Source: Chromobacterium sp. ATCC 53434 (GTDB lineage Bacteria > Pseudomonadota > Gammaproteobacteria > Burkholderiales > Chromobacteriaceae). Taken from it: 64,000 nucleotides of DNA. The notes below the pieces were generated by a model. It searched no databases and was not told the origin of the DNA. It saw only the letters and a program-made list of their open reading frames with translations. Position 1 is the first letter of the stretch, and every line of letters begins with the position of its first letter. The stretch covers positions 2,728,001 through 2,792,000 of the forward strand of contig NZ_CP025429.1 in the NCBI RefSeq assembly GCF_002848345.1, written 5' to 3'. This document shows, one piece after another, positions 1 through 10,150 of the stretch. The position numbers and the translations under genes were made by a program.

Positions 1-267
1 CTTGTTGCCGGACACTTTCTCCAGCTTGCCGTAATCCATGCTGCGCACGTCGACGCTGCGCTTGGACAGCTTGTTCACCAGAATGTCGTTGACCTGGTCC
101 AGCTGGAATTCGGTGTCGGCGAACAAGGTCACTTCCTTGTCGTTGAATTCGATCCGGGCGTCGCTGCCCTTGAAATCGTAACGGGTGCCGACCTCTTTGT
201 TGGCCTGATCCAGCGCATTGCGCACTTCCACCTTATCCACTTCGGAAACGACATCAAAAGACGGCAT
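1..267 (-). CDS. yajQ: YajQ family nucleotide-binding protein (N-terminal part)
   Basis: The first 89 residues are visible and the gene runs off the left edge. The N-terminus [20 protein letters not shown] followed by [13 protein letters not shown] is typical of the YajQ family. Family members are about 160 residues with two ferredoxin-like domains, and some bind cyclic di-GMP. The ATG at 265-267 gives the canonical family start. The gene is divergent from the LysE-type exporter. The cellular role here is not shown by the sequence. Confidence 0.93.
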   Translation of the reverse strand, partial: MPSFDVVSEVDKVEVRNALDQANKEVGTRYDFKGSDARIEFNDKEVTLFADTEFQLDQVNDILVNKLSKRSVDVRSMDYGKLEKVSGNK

Positions 268-396
268 AAAACGATCCTCGAAAATAAACAGCCGAATTCT
301 AGTAGCGCCTTCGCCGCTTGTCACCCGCAAGCCATTGCCAAAACCGCCGCGGCTATGGTGTGATCGGGGACAATCGCACGCCCAAGGACCTTTTCG

Positions 397-1032
397 ATGC
401 TTGTCACCCTGCCGCAAATGGCCGCCTTCCTGGCCGCCGCCATGCTGATCACCGTGTCCCCGGGACCGGACAACCTGATGGTGCTGAGCCAGGGCATCTC
501 GCGCGGCCGCCGCCAGGGCATGGCCTTCGGTCTGGGCTGCGCGCTGGGCTGCCTGAACCACACGCTGCTGGCGGCCATCGGCGTCAGCGCGCTGATCGCC
601 GCCTCGCCGCTGGCCTTCGCCGCGCTGAAGCTGGCCGGCGGCGCCTACCTGGTTTATCTGGGCTGGGGCGCGATCCGCAGCCCGGGCGCCAGTTTCCGCG
701 CCGACGGCGCCGACGCCGGCCCCCAGGGCTCGCTGGCCGCCACCTTCCGCCGCGGCCTGATCGCCAACGCGATCAATCCCAAGGTGGTGCTGTTCTTCCT
801 GGCCTTCCTGCCTCAATTCGTCAATCCGGCCCAGGGACCGGTCGGACTGCAGACCGCCATCCTCGGCACGCTGTTCACGCTGCAGGGCGCGGCGATCTTC
901 GGCGCGCTCGGCTACTTCTCCGGCCATGTCGGCCAGTGGCTGGCCAGAAGCCGCAAGGCCAGCCAGTGGCTGGACCGCGCCGCCGGCGCCATCTTCATCG
1001 CGCTGGGCCTGCGACTGATCCTGGCGCGCTGA
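397..1032 (+). CDS. LysE/RhtB family amino acid exporter
   Basis: A 211-residue inner-membrane protein of typical RhtB/LysE length. It has an N-terminal hydrophobic segment followed by the family signature SPGPDN (about residues 21-26) and about six hydrophobic segments. The [16 protein letters not shown] stretch at about 126-141 is also characteristic. These proteins export amino acids or derivatives using the proton gradient. The substrate cannot be told from sequence. It stands alone, divergent from yajQ, with a DUF1993 gene 75 nt downstream. Confidence 0.9.
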   Translation: MLVTLPQMAAFLAAAMLITVSPGPDNLMVLSQGISRGRRQGMAFGLGCALGCLNHTLLAAIGVSALIAASPLAFAALKLAGGAYLVYLGWGAIRSPGASFRADGADAGPQGSLAATFRRGLIANAINPKVVLFFLAFLPQFVNPAQGPVGLQTAILGTLFTLQGAAIFGALGYFSGHVGQWLARSRKASQWLDRAAGAIFIALGLRLILAR

Positions 1033-1107
1033 GCCGTCGCCCGGATGACAGGACGGTCAATCGGCGCTATAAGTGACGAATCGATTCCAATCGCACAGGA
1101 GCCGTCG

Positions 1108-1626
1108 ATGAGCGCATCCCTCTACCCATTGTCGCTGCCGGCGCTGGAGCGCGGCCTGAACAACCTGGCCGCCATCCTGCGCAAGGCCGAGGCCGACGCC
1201 GAGGCGCGCAAGATCGCGCCGGAAGTGCTGCTGAACGCCAGGCTGGCGCCGGACATGTTCCCGCTGCTGCGCCAGGTGCAGATCGTCAGCGACACCGCCA
1301 AGGGCTGTGCCGCCCGACTGGCCGGCGTCGAGGTGCCGAGTTTCGCCGACGACGAGCAAAGCTTCGACGAGCTGCAGCGGCGCATTGCCAGGACGCTGGA
1401 CTTCATCGGCGCGATCCGCCCGGAGCAATTGGCCGACGCGGCGAGCCGCGAGGTGGTGCTGAAGCTGCGCGGCCAGGAAGTCCGCTTCGACGGCCAGAGC
1501 TATCTGAGCCAGTTCGTGTTGCCCAATTTCTATTTCCACCTGACGGCCGCCTACGGCATTCTGCGCCACAACGGCGTGCCGCTGGGCAAGACCGACTACC
1601 TCGGCAGCCTGCCTCAGAACCCCTGA
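1108..1626 (+). CDS. DUF1993 family protein
   Basis: A 172-residue soluble protein with the DUF1993 pattern: an N-terminal SLYPLSLPALERGLNNLAAI helix, a DMFPLLRQVQIVSDTAKGCAARLAG segment and a C-terminal NFYFHLTAAYGILRHNGVPLGK motif. The fold is expected to be a DinB-like four-helix bundle. The function is unknown. The start at 1108 is preferred over an upstream in-frame ATG because CAGGAG lies just before it and it matches the family N-terminus. Confidence 0.85.
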   Translation: MSASLYPLSLPALERGLNNLAAILRKAEADAEARKIAPEVLLNARLAPDMFPLLRQVQIVSDTAKGCAARLAGVEVPSFADDEQSFDELQRRIARTLDFIGAIRPEQLADAASREVVLKLRGQEVRFDGQSYLSQFVLPNFYFHLTAAYGILRHNGVPLGKTDYLGSLPQNP

Positions 1627-1703
1627 CAAAACCGGCTATCCTGGGTTGCGCCTCCTTGCCGTGCCAGATGCGCTGTCTGCGTCGGCGCGCCGCCCCAAAG
1701 ACA

Positions 1704-1725
1704 AAGCCCCGCTTCCGCGGGGCTT
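1704..1725. terminator. Bidirectional hairpin between convergent genes
   Basis: A GC-rich stem (AAGCCCCGC / GCGGGGCTT with a TTCC loop) lies between the DUF1993 stop and the DUF2788 stop. It can serve both convergent transcripts. The T-tracts are short, so efficiency is uncertain. Confidence 0.6.
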
Positions 1726-1740
1726 GGATCGTCCGGCCGG

Positions 1741-1944
1741 CTATTTGCGCAGCAGGAATTCGGCCAGGATGTTCTTGAACACGAAGCCGCTGACGCCGAA
1801 ACCCAGCACCAGGAACAGCACGATCATGCCGGTCTTGCCGGCTTTGGACTTCTTGCCCAGATCCCAGATGATGAAACCCATGAACAGGATCAGGCCGGTC
1901 AGACAGACGACCAGCGACACATCGGTGAATTGCTCTTCGGACAC
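1741..1944 (-). CDS. DUF2788 small membrane protein
   Basis: A 67-residue protein with two transmembrane helices (about residues 8-28 and 38-58) separated by a basic KKSKAGKTG loop. This matches the betaproteobacterial DUF2788 family, which has no known function. The start is GTG at 1942-1944, preceded by a G-rich stretch. It lies 45 nt downstream of the DMT permease and may be cotranscribed with it. Confidence 0.8.
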   Translation of the reverse strand: MSEEQFTDVSLVVCLTGLILFMGFIIWDLGKKSKAGKTGMIVLFLVLGFGVSGFVFKNILAEFLLRK

Positions 1945-1989
1945 GCTATCAACCCCCGCCGCCCCGCTCCCGGCGCGAGGCTTGTTTGA

Positions 1990-2859
1990 TCAACGGGAAC
2001 GGCCGCCGCGCAATACCAGCGCGACGCCCGCCGCAGCCAGTACGATACCCCCCATCGCCAGCGGGCTCAAGCGCTCGTCGAACAGCCACCAGGCCTGCAG
2101 CGCGGTCAGGCCGGGCACCAGGTACAGATAGGCCGCCACCCGCCCGACCTCGCCGTCGCGCAGCATCCGCAGCAGCAGCAGGATGGCCAGCACCGACAGC
2201 ATCAGCACGCTCCAGCCCAGCGCGAAGACGAAGGGCCCGCTCCACACCACCGACTGATCCCGCTCGAAGACCAGCGCCAGCGCGCCGGTGATGGCGAAAG
2301 CCGACAGATATTGATGGAAGGCGCCGGTCAGCGGATGCAAGCCCTGGCCGCGGCGCTTCTGATACAGCGTGCCGATGGTGATCATCAACAAGGCGGCGAC
2401 GACGAAGGCGACGCCGGCGCCGCCGGCCAGCGCCAGCCCCTTGCCGCCGGCGATCACCAGCGTGGTGCCGGCCAGGCCCAGCAGCAGGCCCAGCCATTGC
2501 GGCGGCGCGAAGCGCTGCTCGCCCATCCGCCAAGCCAGCAAGGCGGTCAACAACGGCTGCAGACCGACGATCAACGCCGCCAGTCCGGCCGGCACGCCCA
2601 GCTTGATCGCGGCGAACAGGCCGCCCAGATAACCGGCGTGCAGCATGCCGCCACTGACCCACTGCCGCCGGGCCTGCGCCAGCGTCGGCCAGGCGGGCCG
2701 CAGCGCGGCGATCAAGCCGGCGAAGCACGCCAGCGTCAGCGCCATGCGGATGGCGAGAAAGGTGAACGGCCCGCAATACGGCAGGCCCAGCTTGGCGCCG
2801 ATGAAACCAGTGCTCCATAGCAGCACAAACACCCAGGGAATCCACAGACTGACGCGCAC
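1990..2859 (-). CDS. DMT superfamily (EamA) transporter
   Basis: A 289-residue integral membrane protein with about ten hydrophobic helices in two EamA repeats. The opening WIPWVFVLLWSTGFIGAKL is typical of drug/metabolite transporters. The GTG at 2857-2859 is chosen as start because GGAGG sits directly upstream; the longer ATG frame overlaps the argG terminator region. There is only about 20 nt between that terminator and this start codon, so expression probably depends on readthrough from argG. The substrate is unknown. Confidence 0.86.
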   Translation of the reverse strand: MRVSLWIPWVFVLLWSTGFIGAKLGLPYCGPFTFLAIRMALTLACFAGLIAALRPAWPTLAQARRQWVSGGMLHAGYLGGLFAAIKLGVPAGLAALIVGLQPLLTALLAWRMGEQRFAPPQWLGLLLGLAGTTLVIAGGKGLALAGGAGVAFVVAALLMITIGTLYQKRRGQGLHPLTGAFHQYLSAFAITGALALVFERDQSVVWSGPFVFALGWSVLMLSVLAILLLLRMLRDGEVGRVAAYLYLVPGLTALQAWWLFDERLSPLAMGGIVLAAAGVALVLRGGRSR

Positions 2860-2877
2860 GCTAGCCTCCACATCATG

Positions 2878-2902
2878 AAAAATGGCGGCCAACGGCCGCC
2901 AT
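2878..2902 (-). terminator. Intrinsic terminator after argG
   Basis: A perfect 9-bp stem (ATGGCGGCC / GGCCGCCAT) with a 3-nt loop, followed on the minus strand by five T. It sits 21 nt after the argG stop and just before the ribosome binding site of the DMT gene. Confidence 0.75.
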
Positions 2903-2923
2903 CTAGGCTAAAGATCGATCGGG

Positions 2924-4150
<1,227 letters not shown>

Positions 4151-4200
4151 TGCTTCTCTTCCCACTGAATTAGTTTGCCAATCGCCTGCCGGGCGGGACC

Positions 4201-5124
4201 TCAGTCCTCGCGGTGCCCCAGCAGCAGATATTCGATCAGGGCCTTCTGCACGTGCATGCGGTTCTCGGCCTCGTCCCAGACCACGCTTTGCGGGCCGTCC
4301 ATCACCTCGGCCGAGACTTCCTCGCCGCGGTGCGCCGGCAGGCAGTGCATGAACAGCGCTTCAGGCTTGGCGTGGCGCATCAGCTCGGCCGTCACCTGGT
4401 AGCCGTCGAAGGCCTCCAGCCGCGCCTTCTGCTCGGCCTCGTAGCCCATGCTGGTGAAGACGTCGGTGACGACGATGTCGGCGCCGTGCGCCGCCCGCGC
4501 CGGATCCTGGGTCAGCTCCAGCACATCCGAGCCATAATGGTGGCCGTCCAGCGCCTTGAGCTCATAGCCTATCGGCGAGGCCACCCTCAGCTTGAAGCCA
4601 AGCACGGCGGCCGCCTGCAGCCAGGTGCGGCAGACATTGTTGCCGTCGCCTATCCAGGCCACCGTCCGGCCCTTGATCGAACCGTGCCGCTCGACATAGG
4701 TGAAGATGTCGGCCAGCACCTGGCACGGGTGGTATTCGTTGGTCAGACCGTTGATCACCGGCACCCGGGAATGCGCGGCCAATCGATCGACCTGGCGCTG
4801 CTCGAAGGTGCGGATCATGATGATGTCGCTCATCCGGGACAGCACGCGCGCGGTGTCCTCTATCGGTTCGCCGCGGCCGATCTGCGAGCTCTTGGTGTCC
4901 AGGAACATCGCGTGGCCGCCCAGCTGCGCCATGCCGGCCTCGAAGGAGGCGCGGGTGCGGGTGGAGTTCTTTTCGAACACCATCGACATCACCTTGCCGA
5001 CCAGCGGCCGGTGCAACTCGCCGGCGCCTTGTCGTCGCTTCAGGACCCGGCTTCGCTCGAAGAGATGGTGGTACTCGTCGGGAGTGAGGTCGCTGAACTG
5101 CAGGTAATGCCTAACGGACGTCAT
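4201..5124 (-). CDS. argF: Ornithine carbamoyltransferase
   Basis: A 307-residue enzyme that transfers carbamoyl from carbamoyl phosphate to ornithine, giving citrulline. The carbamoyl-phosphate motif STRTR is at 54-58, HPCQ at 132-135 and the ornithine-binding HCLP at about 260-263. The start [14 protein letters not shown] at 5124 has GGAG upstream and agrees with the family. An in-frame upstream extension reads through a hairpin and is rejected. A terminator-like structure in the leader suggests attenuation. Confidence 0.96.
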   Translation of the reverse strand: MTSVRHYLQFSDLTPDEYHHLFERSRVLKRRQGAGELHRPLVGKVMSMVFEKNSTRTRASFEAGMAQLGGHAMFLDTKSSQIGRGEPIEDTARVLSRMSDIIMIRTFEQRQVDRLAAHSRVPVINGLTNEYHPCQVLADIFTYVERHGSIKGRTVAWIGDGNNVCRTWLQAAAVLGFKLRVASPIGYELKALDGHHYGSDVLELTQDPARAAHGADIVVTDVFTSMGYEAEQKARLEAFDGYQVTAELMRHAKPEALFMHCLPAHRGEEVSAEVMDGPQSVVWDEAENRMHVQKALIEYLLLGHRED

Positions 5125-5136
5125 GATGCTCCAATC

Positions 5137-5191
5137 AAAAAAAGAAGCCGTTGCGCGTGTAACACCGGAAGGTGGTTTCATGCGCAACGGC
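5137..5191 (-). terminator. Terminator-like hairpin in the argF leader (possible attenuator)
   Basis: On the minus strand GCCGTTGCGC (5182-5191) pairs with GCGCAACGGC (5147-5156), with a smaller CACC/GGTG hairpin inside the loop, and is followed by TTCTTTTTTT. It ends 12 nt before the argF start codon and overlaps the ribosome binding region. No promoter can fit between it and argF, so transcription must pass through it. Confidence 0.6.
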
Positions 5192-5281
5192 ACATTACTA
5201 CACGCTGGTCTCAAGTCACTTTACAGATGTCGCACCTCATAAAAGACATGGGCATGATTTACAGAAATGCGACATTTGTTA

Positions 5282-5310
5282 TATTTATCGGAAATCACCG
5301 GCGCTGACAA
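5282..5310 (-). promoter_or_regulatory. Candidate argF promoter
   Basis: On the minus strand TTGTCA (5305-5310) and TAAATA (5282-5287) are separated by exactly 17 nt, a good sigma-70 arrangement. It lies just after the decarboxylase stop and upstream of the leader hairpin. The leader also carries an 8-bp inverted repeat, ATGTCGCA at 5227-5234 and TGCGACAT at 5268-5275. Confidence 0.45.
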
Positions 5311-5314
5311 GCAC

Positions 5315-7273
5315 TCAATTGCATAAAGCGCGACCAGGCAGTTCCGCCAGCTCCTGCGGCCTCAGGACGCGCAGGAAGAATTCGCCGCCATCCTCGGCCA
5401 AACCATGCATTTCTATGGTCTTCTGCGTTTTCTGCAGCCGGGCGAGATAAGCCAGGATGGTATCGTCCACCACCTGCCCCGGCACCAGCACCGGGATGCC
5501 CGGCGGGTACGGCACGATCTGGTCGCAGCTGATGCGCCCTGCCAGCGCGGCGTTCGGACGGCCGTCGTCGTCCAGCAGCGGCAGCCTCTCGCCGGCCTCG
5601 TAGAAGGCGTCGCGCGGCAGGCAGGCCAGCCGGCTGAAATGCGGAATTTCCGGCATCCGGCCCAGCGGCCGCGGCGGCCTCCCCTCCTTGGCCAGCCGCA
5701 GCATCGCGTCGTGCAGCCGCGACAGCTTGCTGCGGGTCGTGCCTATCGTCAGCAGCAGCGTAATGGTGTTGAACGTCGACTTCTCCACCTGGATGTTGTA
5801 ACGCTCGAACAGCGCCTGCTGCAATTCGTCGGCGGTGAAGCCCGAGCCGCTGAAATCGACGGTCAGCTTGGTCGGATCGAGGCGAATGCCGTCCTCGCGA
5901 ACCTCCTCCGGCAGCAGATCCTCCAGTTCCAGCACGCGGAAGGCGCCGGTGGAGTTGATCTTGTCGCGCAACTCCTGCGCCAGCTTCAGCGTGCGGTCCA
6001 GCAGGCGGTAGCCCTCGGTCACCGCCTGCTTGCGCGCCACATCCAGGCTGGCGATCAGGTTGTACTGCGGGCTGGTGGACGCGTGCATATTGAAGTTTTC
6101 GCGGAACAGATGCTCGTCGAAGCGCGGGTCGTTGACGTGGATCATGCTGGCCTGCGAGAACGCCGACAGCACCTTGTGCGTGCTTTGCGTCACGTAGTCG
6201 GCGCCGGACTCCAGCGCCGTCGGCCGGAAGGCCGGATGGAAGCGGGCGAAGCCGAACCAGGCCTCGTCGACGATCACCTTAATGCCCTTCGCGCGCGCCG
6301 CCTCGACGATGGGCTTCAGATCGTAGCGCAGGCCGTCGTAGGTACATGAGGTCAGGATCAACACCCTGGCGTCCGGATTGGCCTCGATCGCGTCGAAAAT
6401 GGTGGCCTTGGGCACCGGGCCGAAAATGCCGTAGCGGCGATTGACCGACGAATCCAGATACACCGGCAGCGCGCCGGACAGGATGACGCCGTGATGGACC
6501 GATTTATGGCAGTTGCGGTCCAGCAGCAGCTTGTCGCCGGGCGCCAGCAGCGTCTGGAAGATCACCTTGTTCGACGTGGAGGTGCCGTTGGTGGCGAAAT
6601 AGGTCTTGCGGGCGCCGAAAGCCTTGGCCGCCAGCATCTGCGCCTCGGCGATGACGCCGGTCGGATGCAGCAGCGAATCCAGCATCGGCACCGATACCGA
6701 CAGGTCGGCGCGCAGCAGGTGCTCGCCGACGAAATCGTGGAAGTCGCCGACCCACGGACTACCCTTCAGCGAATCGCCGCCGGAATGGCCCGGCGTATGC
6801 CAGGAATCCTTGGCCATCCGCACATACTGCTTCAGCTTGTCGTAGAACGGCGTCGCCGACTTTTCCGCCAGCTCCGCCAGCAGAATGCGGAACCAGCCGT
6901 TGAAATCGGCCTCATCGCGGTAGAAGTAGCCGTCGACCGCGTGGCTGGCCAGCTGTTCGACCAAGGCCCGCTCGTCGTCGTCCTGCAAGAAGACGTAGAG
7001 CGAGATCTCCGGGCGGAAATCGCTGATGCGGTTCGCCAACTGGGCGGCGGCCTCTCCGTTGGCCGTGCCCTTCAGCTGCTTGTCGACCAGCACCACCTGC
7101 ACTTCGCCGTCGCGGGCGATCAGGTCCATTGTTTCCGCCGTGGTGACCGCCGAAACAAAGGTCAAGCCAAACGGATTCTCCAGCCGCACGGCGGCGGCTC
7201 CCAGACCGGCCAGCACCTCGGCCTGCCATGTCACATCGTCGCTGACCACGACAACGCGGCTAACGGGTTTCAT
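5315..7273 (-). CDS. Orn/Lys/Arg decarboxylase (PLP-dependent, group III)
   Basis: A 652-residue enzyme. An N-terminal CheY-like wing domain covers about residues 1-130, and the fold-type I PLP domain follows, with the Schiff-base lysine in STHK (about K367) and the preceding VDEAWFGFARFHP motif. A C-terminal Orn_DC_C domain ends with YPPGIPVLVPG. It decarboxylates ornithine, lysine or arginine to a polyamine or diamine; sequence inspection does not fix which. The start at 7273 has AGGAG upstream. It lies upstream of argF and argG and is divergent from dinG. Confidence 0.9.
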   Translation of the reverse strand: MKPVSRVVVVSDDVTWQAEVLAGLGAAAVRLENPFGLTFVSAVTTAETMDLIARDGEVQVVLVDKQLKGTANGEAAAQLANRISDFRPEISLYVFLQDDDERALVEQLASHAVDGYFYRDEADFNGWFRILLAELAEKSATPFYDKLKQYVRMAKDSWHTPGHSGGDSLKGSPWVGDFHDFVGEHLLRADLSVSVPMLDSLLHPTGVIAEAQMLAAKAFGARKTYFATNGTSTSNKVIFQTLLAPGDKLLLDRNCHKSVHHGVILSGALPVYLDSSVNRRYGIFGPVPKATIFDAIEANPDARVLILTSCTYDGLRYDLKPIVEAARAKGIKVIVDEAWFGFARFHPAFRPTALESGADYVTQSTHKVLSAFSQASMIHVNDPRFDEHLFRENFNMHASTSPQYNLIASLDVARKQAVTEGYRLLDRTLKLAQELRDKINSTGAFRVLELEDLLPEEVREDGIRLDPTKLTVDFSGSGFTADELQQALFERYNIQVEKSTFNTITLLLTIGTTRSKLSRLHDAMLRLAKEGRPPRPLGRMPEIPHFSRLACLPRDAFYEAGERLPLLDDDGRPNAALAGRISCDQIVPYPPGIPVLVPGQVVDDTILAYLARLQKTQKTIEMHGLAEDGGEFFLRVLRPQELAELPGRALCN

Positions 7274-7426
7274 GACGGTTTCTCCTCTTGCTGTTTGCGG
7301 CGCACTTGTTTTTGGCGTCTGTCCAGACGTACGCGCTGTTTCTTGTTTGACGTCTATCCTATCCACATCCGGTGCCCGCCGTCATTATGCAGGCGCACAT
7401 CGGTCGCATACGGTACAATCGCGCCC

Positions 7427-9547
7427 ATGCTGACCGATGCCGAAAAAGACGCCATTCGCGACCATTACCGCGCCATTTCCGACCGATTGCCGGGGTTCCG
7501 CCCGCGCGCGCCGCAGCGCCGCATGCTGGCCGAAATCGCCAACGCGCTGTCGCGCGCGCAGGAAAAGGTCGGCGACGACTGGCCGGAACGCGACGGCGAA
7601 AGCATCGCCGTGATCGAGGGGCCGACCGGCGTCGGCAAGAGCCTGGCCTATCTGCTGGCCGGCGGCGTGATGGCGCGCGCGCGCGGCAAGAAGCTGGTGG
7701 TCACCAGCGCCACCGTCGCGCTGCAGGAGCAGCTGGTCAACCGCGACCTGCCCTTCGTCGTCGAAAACAGCGGCCTGCCGCTGAGCTTCGCGCTGGCCAA
7801 GGGCCGCGGACGCTACCTGTGCCCGTACCGCCTGTACGGCTTGACCGCCCAGCATTCGCAGCAAAGCCTGCTGCAGCCGGACCCGATGATGGCGCTATGG
7901 GATCACAAGCCGGAGCAAGCCGAGCTGGACGCGCTGAACGCGATGGCCGACGCCTTCCATCAGCGCAAGTGGAACGGCGACCGCGACAGCTGGGAGGCCG
8001 TGCTCGAGGACGGCCTGTGGTCCCGCGTCACCAACGACCGCCACGGCTGTCTGAAAACCGCCTGTCCGAACCGTGTCGAGTGCCCGTTCTACCTGGCCCG
8101 CGACACGCTGGAAAATGTCGACGTGGTGGTGGCCAACCACGACCTGATGCTGGCCGACGTGTCGATGGGCGGCGGCGTCATCCTGCCGTCGCCCGAGGAA
8201 AGCTTTTACTGCATAGACGAGGCGCACCACCTGGCGAAGAAGGCGATCAACCAGTTCGCCGCCGAGCATTCGCTGGCCCAGGCGCTGGGCTGGCTGGACA
8301 AGGTCGGCGCGGCGGTCGTCCACGCAGAGGCCCACACCGGCAAGGCCGAGCTGGCCAGCAACGCGATAGACTCGGCCGCCGCCTGCGTCGAGACGCTGAC
8401 CGAGTGGCAGTGGCTGCTGGGCAGCGAGGACGCGCTGGCCGTCAGCAGCGACAATCTGGAGCCGTCCTGGCTGATAGAGGACGGCGTGCTGCCGGAAAGG
8501 CTGAAAACCTCGGCCGCCAATATGGCTATCTCCGCCCGCGCGCTGTCCAAGCAGCTGGACGATATGGGCAACGCGCTGGCCGAGGCCCGCAAGGACAAGA
8601 GCGACGGCGACCTGGACAAGACCGCAACCGAGCTGGGTTTTCTGATCGGCCGCGCCGAGCAGCTGAGCGCGGTATGGGATTTGTTCGATACCGAAACGCC
8701 GGAGAACGCGCCGCCGATCGCCAAATGGATCACCCGCCGCGCCGAGGGCAAGGGCGATTATCTGTTCTCGGCCTCACCGGTCAGCGCCGCCGCCAGCCTG
8801 GCCGCCACACTGTGGCGCCGCGCCGCCGGCGCCATCCTGACCTCGGCCACGCTGCGCTCGCTGGGCGACTTCGAACTCTTGCTGTCGCAAACCGGCCTGA
8901 AATGGCTGCCCAAGGTCAGCTGCCTGGCGCTGGAATCGCCGTTCAATTTCGACGAGCAGGGCGAGCTCTATCTGCCCCCGCTGCTGGCCAGCCCTAAAGA
9001 TCCGGGCGGCCATACCCGCGAAATCATCGAATGGCTGCCCAAGCTGATCGACCTGTCGGAAGCGGTCGGCACGCTGGTGCTGTTCTCGTCGCGCAAGCAG
9101 ATGCAGGAAGTGGCGGCCGGCCTGCCGGCGACGCTGAAGGAACGCCTGCTGATCCAGGGCGAAATCCCGAAACGGACGCTGCTGGACAGCCACCATCAAC
9201 GATTGAAGGAACAGCAGGCCAGCGTGATTTTCGGCCTGGATTCGTTTTCGGAAGGGCTGGACCTGCCCGGCGAGAGCTGCGTCCACGTCATCATCGCCAA
9301 ACTGCCGTTCGCGATGCCGGACGATCCGGTCGGCAAGACCTTGTCGCGCTGGATAGAAAAACGCGGCGGCAACCCCTTCATCGAGCTGACGGTGCCGGAA
9401 GCGTCGATCAAGCTGGTCCAGGCCGTCGGCCGGCTGATCCGCACCGAACGCGATTACGGCCGCGTCACCATACTGGACAATCGCCTGACGCGGCAGAGTT
9501 ACGGCAAAAAGCTGCTGGCCTCGCTGCCGCCATTCAAGCGCATATGA
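7427..9547 (+). CDS. dinG: ATP-dependent DNA helicase DinG
   Basis: A 706-residue superfamily 2 (XPD-like) 5'-3' DNA helicase, close to the E. coli length of 716. The Walker A motif GPTGVGKS is at about 65-72 and the DEAHH box at about 264. Four cysteines of the FeS domain are visible (YLCPYR at about 131 and C-x4-C-x5-C at about 208-218). C-terminal helicase motifs include FGLDSFSEGLDLPG and QAVGRLIRT. It acts on D-loops and R-loops. The ATG at 7427 is chosen because upstream in-frame sequence runs antisense into the decarboxylase gene. Confidence 0.95.
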   Translation: MLTDAEKDAIRDHYRAISDRLPGFRPRAPQRRMLAEIANALSRAQEKVGDDWPERDGESIAVIEGPTGVGKSLAYLLAGGVMARARGKKLVVTSATVALQEQLVNRDLPFVVENSGLPLSFALAKGRGRYLCPYRLYGLTAQHSQQSLLQPDPMMALWDHKPEQAELDALNAMADAFHQRKWNGDRDSWEAVLEDGLWSRVTNDRHGCLKTACPNRVECPFYLARDTLENVDVVVANHDLMLADVSMGGGVILPSPEESFYCIDEAHHLAKKAINQFAAEHSLAQALGWLDKVGAAVVHAEAHTGKAELASNAIDSAAACVETLTEWQWLLGSEDALAVSSDNLEPSWLIEDGVLPERLKTSAANMAISARALSKQLDDMGNALAEARKDKSDGDLDKTATELGFLIGRAEQLSAVWDLFDTETPENAPPIAKWITRRAEGKGDYLFSASPVSAAASLAATLWRRAAGAILTSATLRSLGDFELLLSQTGLKWLPKVSCLALESPFNFDEQGELYLPPLLASPKDPGGHTREIIEWLPKLIDLSEAVGTLVLFSSRKQMQEVAAGLPATLKERLLIQGEIPKRTLLDSHHQRLKEQQASVIFGLDSFSEGLDLPGESCVHVIIAKLPFAMPDDPVGKTLSRWIEKRGGNPFIELTVPEASIKLVQAVGRLIRTERDYGRVTILDNRLTRQSYGKKLLASLPPFKRI

Positions 9548-9561
9548 TTTTCAGGTATGAT
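9533..9561 (+). promoter_or_regulatory. Candidate promoter for the DUF3579 gene
   Basis: TTCAAG (9533-9538) and TATGAT (9556-9561) are separated by 17 nt at the end of dinG, about 100 nt before the next start codon. The -10 is good and the -35 weak. Confidence 0.35.
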
Positions 9562-9664
9562 CACAAAACTTTCGCATTAGCAAAAAACGCCGGCCCAGAA
9601 AAAACGCCTTAGCAGCGACTACAAAACAGGCTACACCAAAAGCAAACACACTGGTTCCACCGCC

Positions 9665-9979
9665 ATGATCTGCAATCCGTACGAAATCGTGATCCAGGGA
9701 CTCACCTCCGAGGGTCGCACCTTCCGCCCCAGCGACTGGGCAGAACGCCTGGCCGGCATCCTGGCCTCCTTCGATACCAATCAACGTCTGTCCTACCACG
9801 CCTTCGTCCGCCCGATGCTGCTGGAAGGCGTGCGCTGCGTCGCCGTCGACAAGAAGCTGGAAAAGATTCACCCGCAGATCTTTCAGTTCCTGATGGCCTT
9901 CGCCAAGGACAATGACTTGCGCGTTGTCGATTGTCGGACACTAATAGACGAAATCTACCCGAACAAGTTTTCGGCATAA
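9665..9979 (+). CDS. DUF3579 family protein
   Basis: A 104-residue soluble protein. The segment YEIVIQGLTSEGRTFRPSDW followed by AERLAGILASF is the hallmark of DUF3579, a small betaproteobacterial family of unknown function. It sits alone between dinG and the porin gene. Confidence 0.85.
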   Translation: MICNPYEIVIQGLTSEGRTFRPSDWAERLAGILASFDTNQRLSYHAFVRPMLLEGVRCVAVDKKLEKIHPQIFQFLMAFAKDNDLRVVDCRTLIDEIYPNKFSA

Positions 9980-10150
9980 TTGCAACAGGCGTCGCATTAT
10001 CGCCACGCCCAACGGCCAGTTTGGAAACACTCCCGTCATATTCTGTGGTTAAACTAAGACAAGTTGTGAAGCAGCCGTGCGTAAGTTGTTAAAACCGACA
10101 CGGAACTTCACTGCTTCGCCACAGAACCTAGACTTGACTGGAGTTCCATC

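Noticed and set aside
5125..5214. In-frame 30-residue extension of ArgF
   Set aside because: It would read through the leader hairpin, lacks a ribosome binding site and is not found in the family.
6491..7426. Long N-terminal extension of the dinG frame
   Set aside because: It is antisense to the decarboxylase gene and the resulting residues are unlike any DinG; the ATG at 7427 gives normal length.
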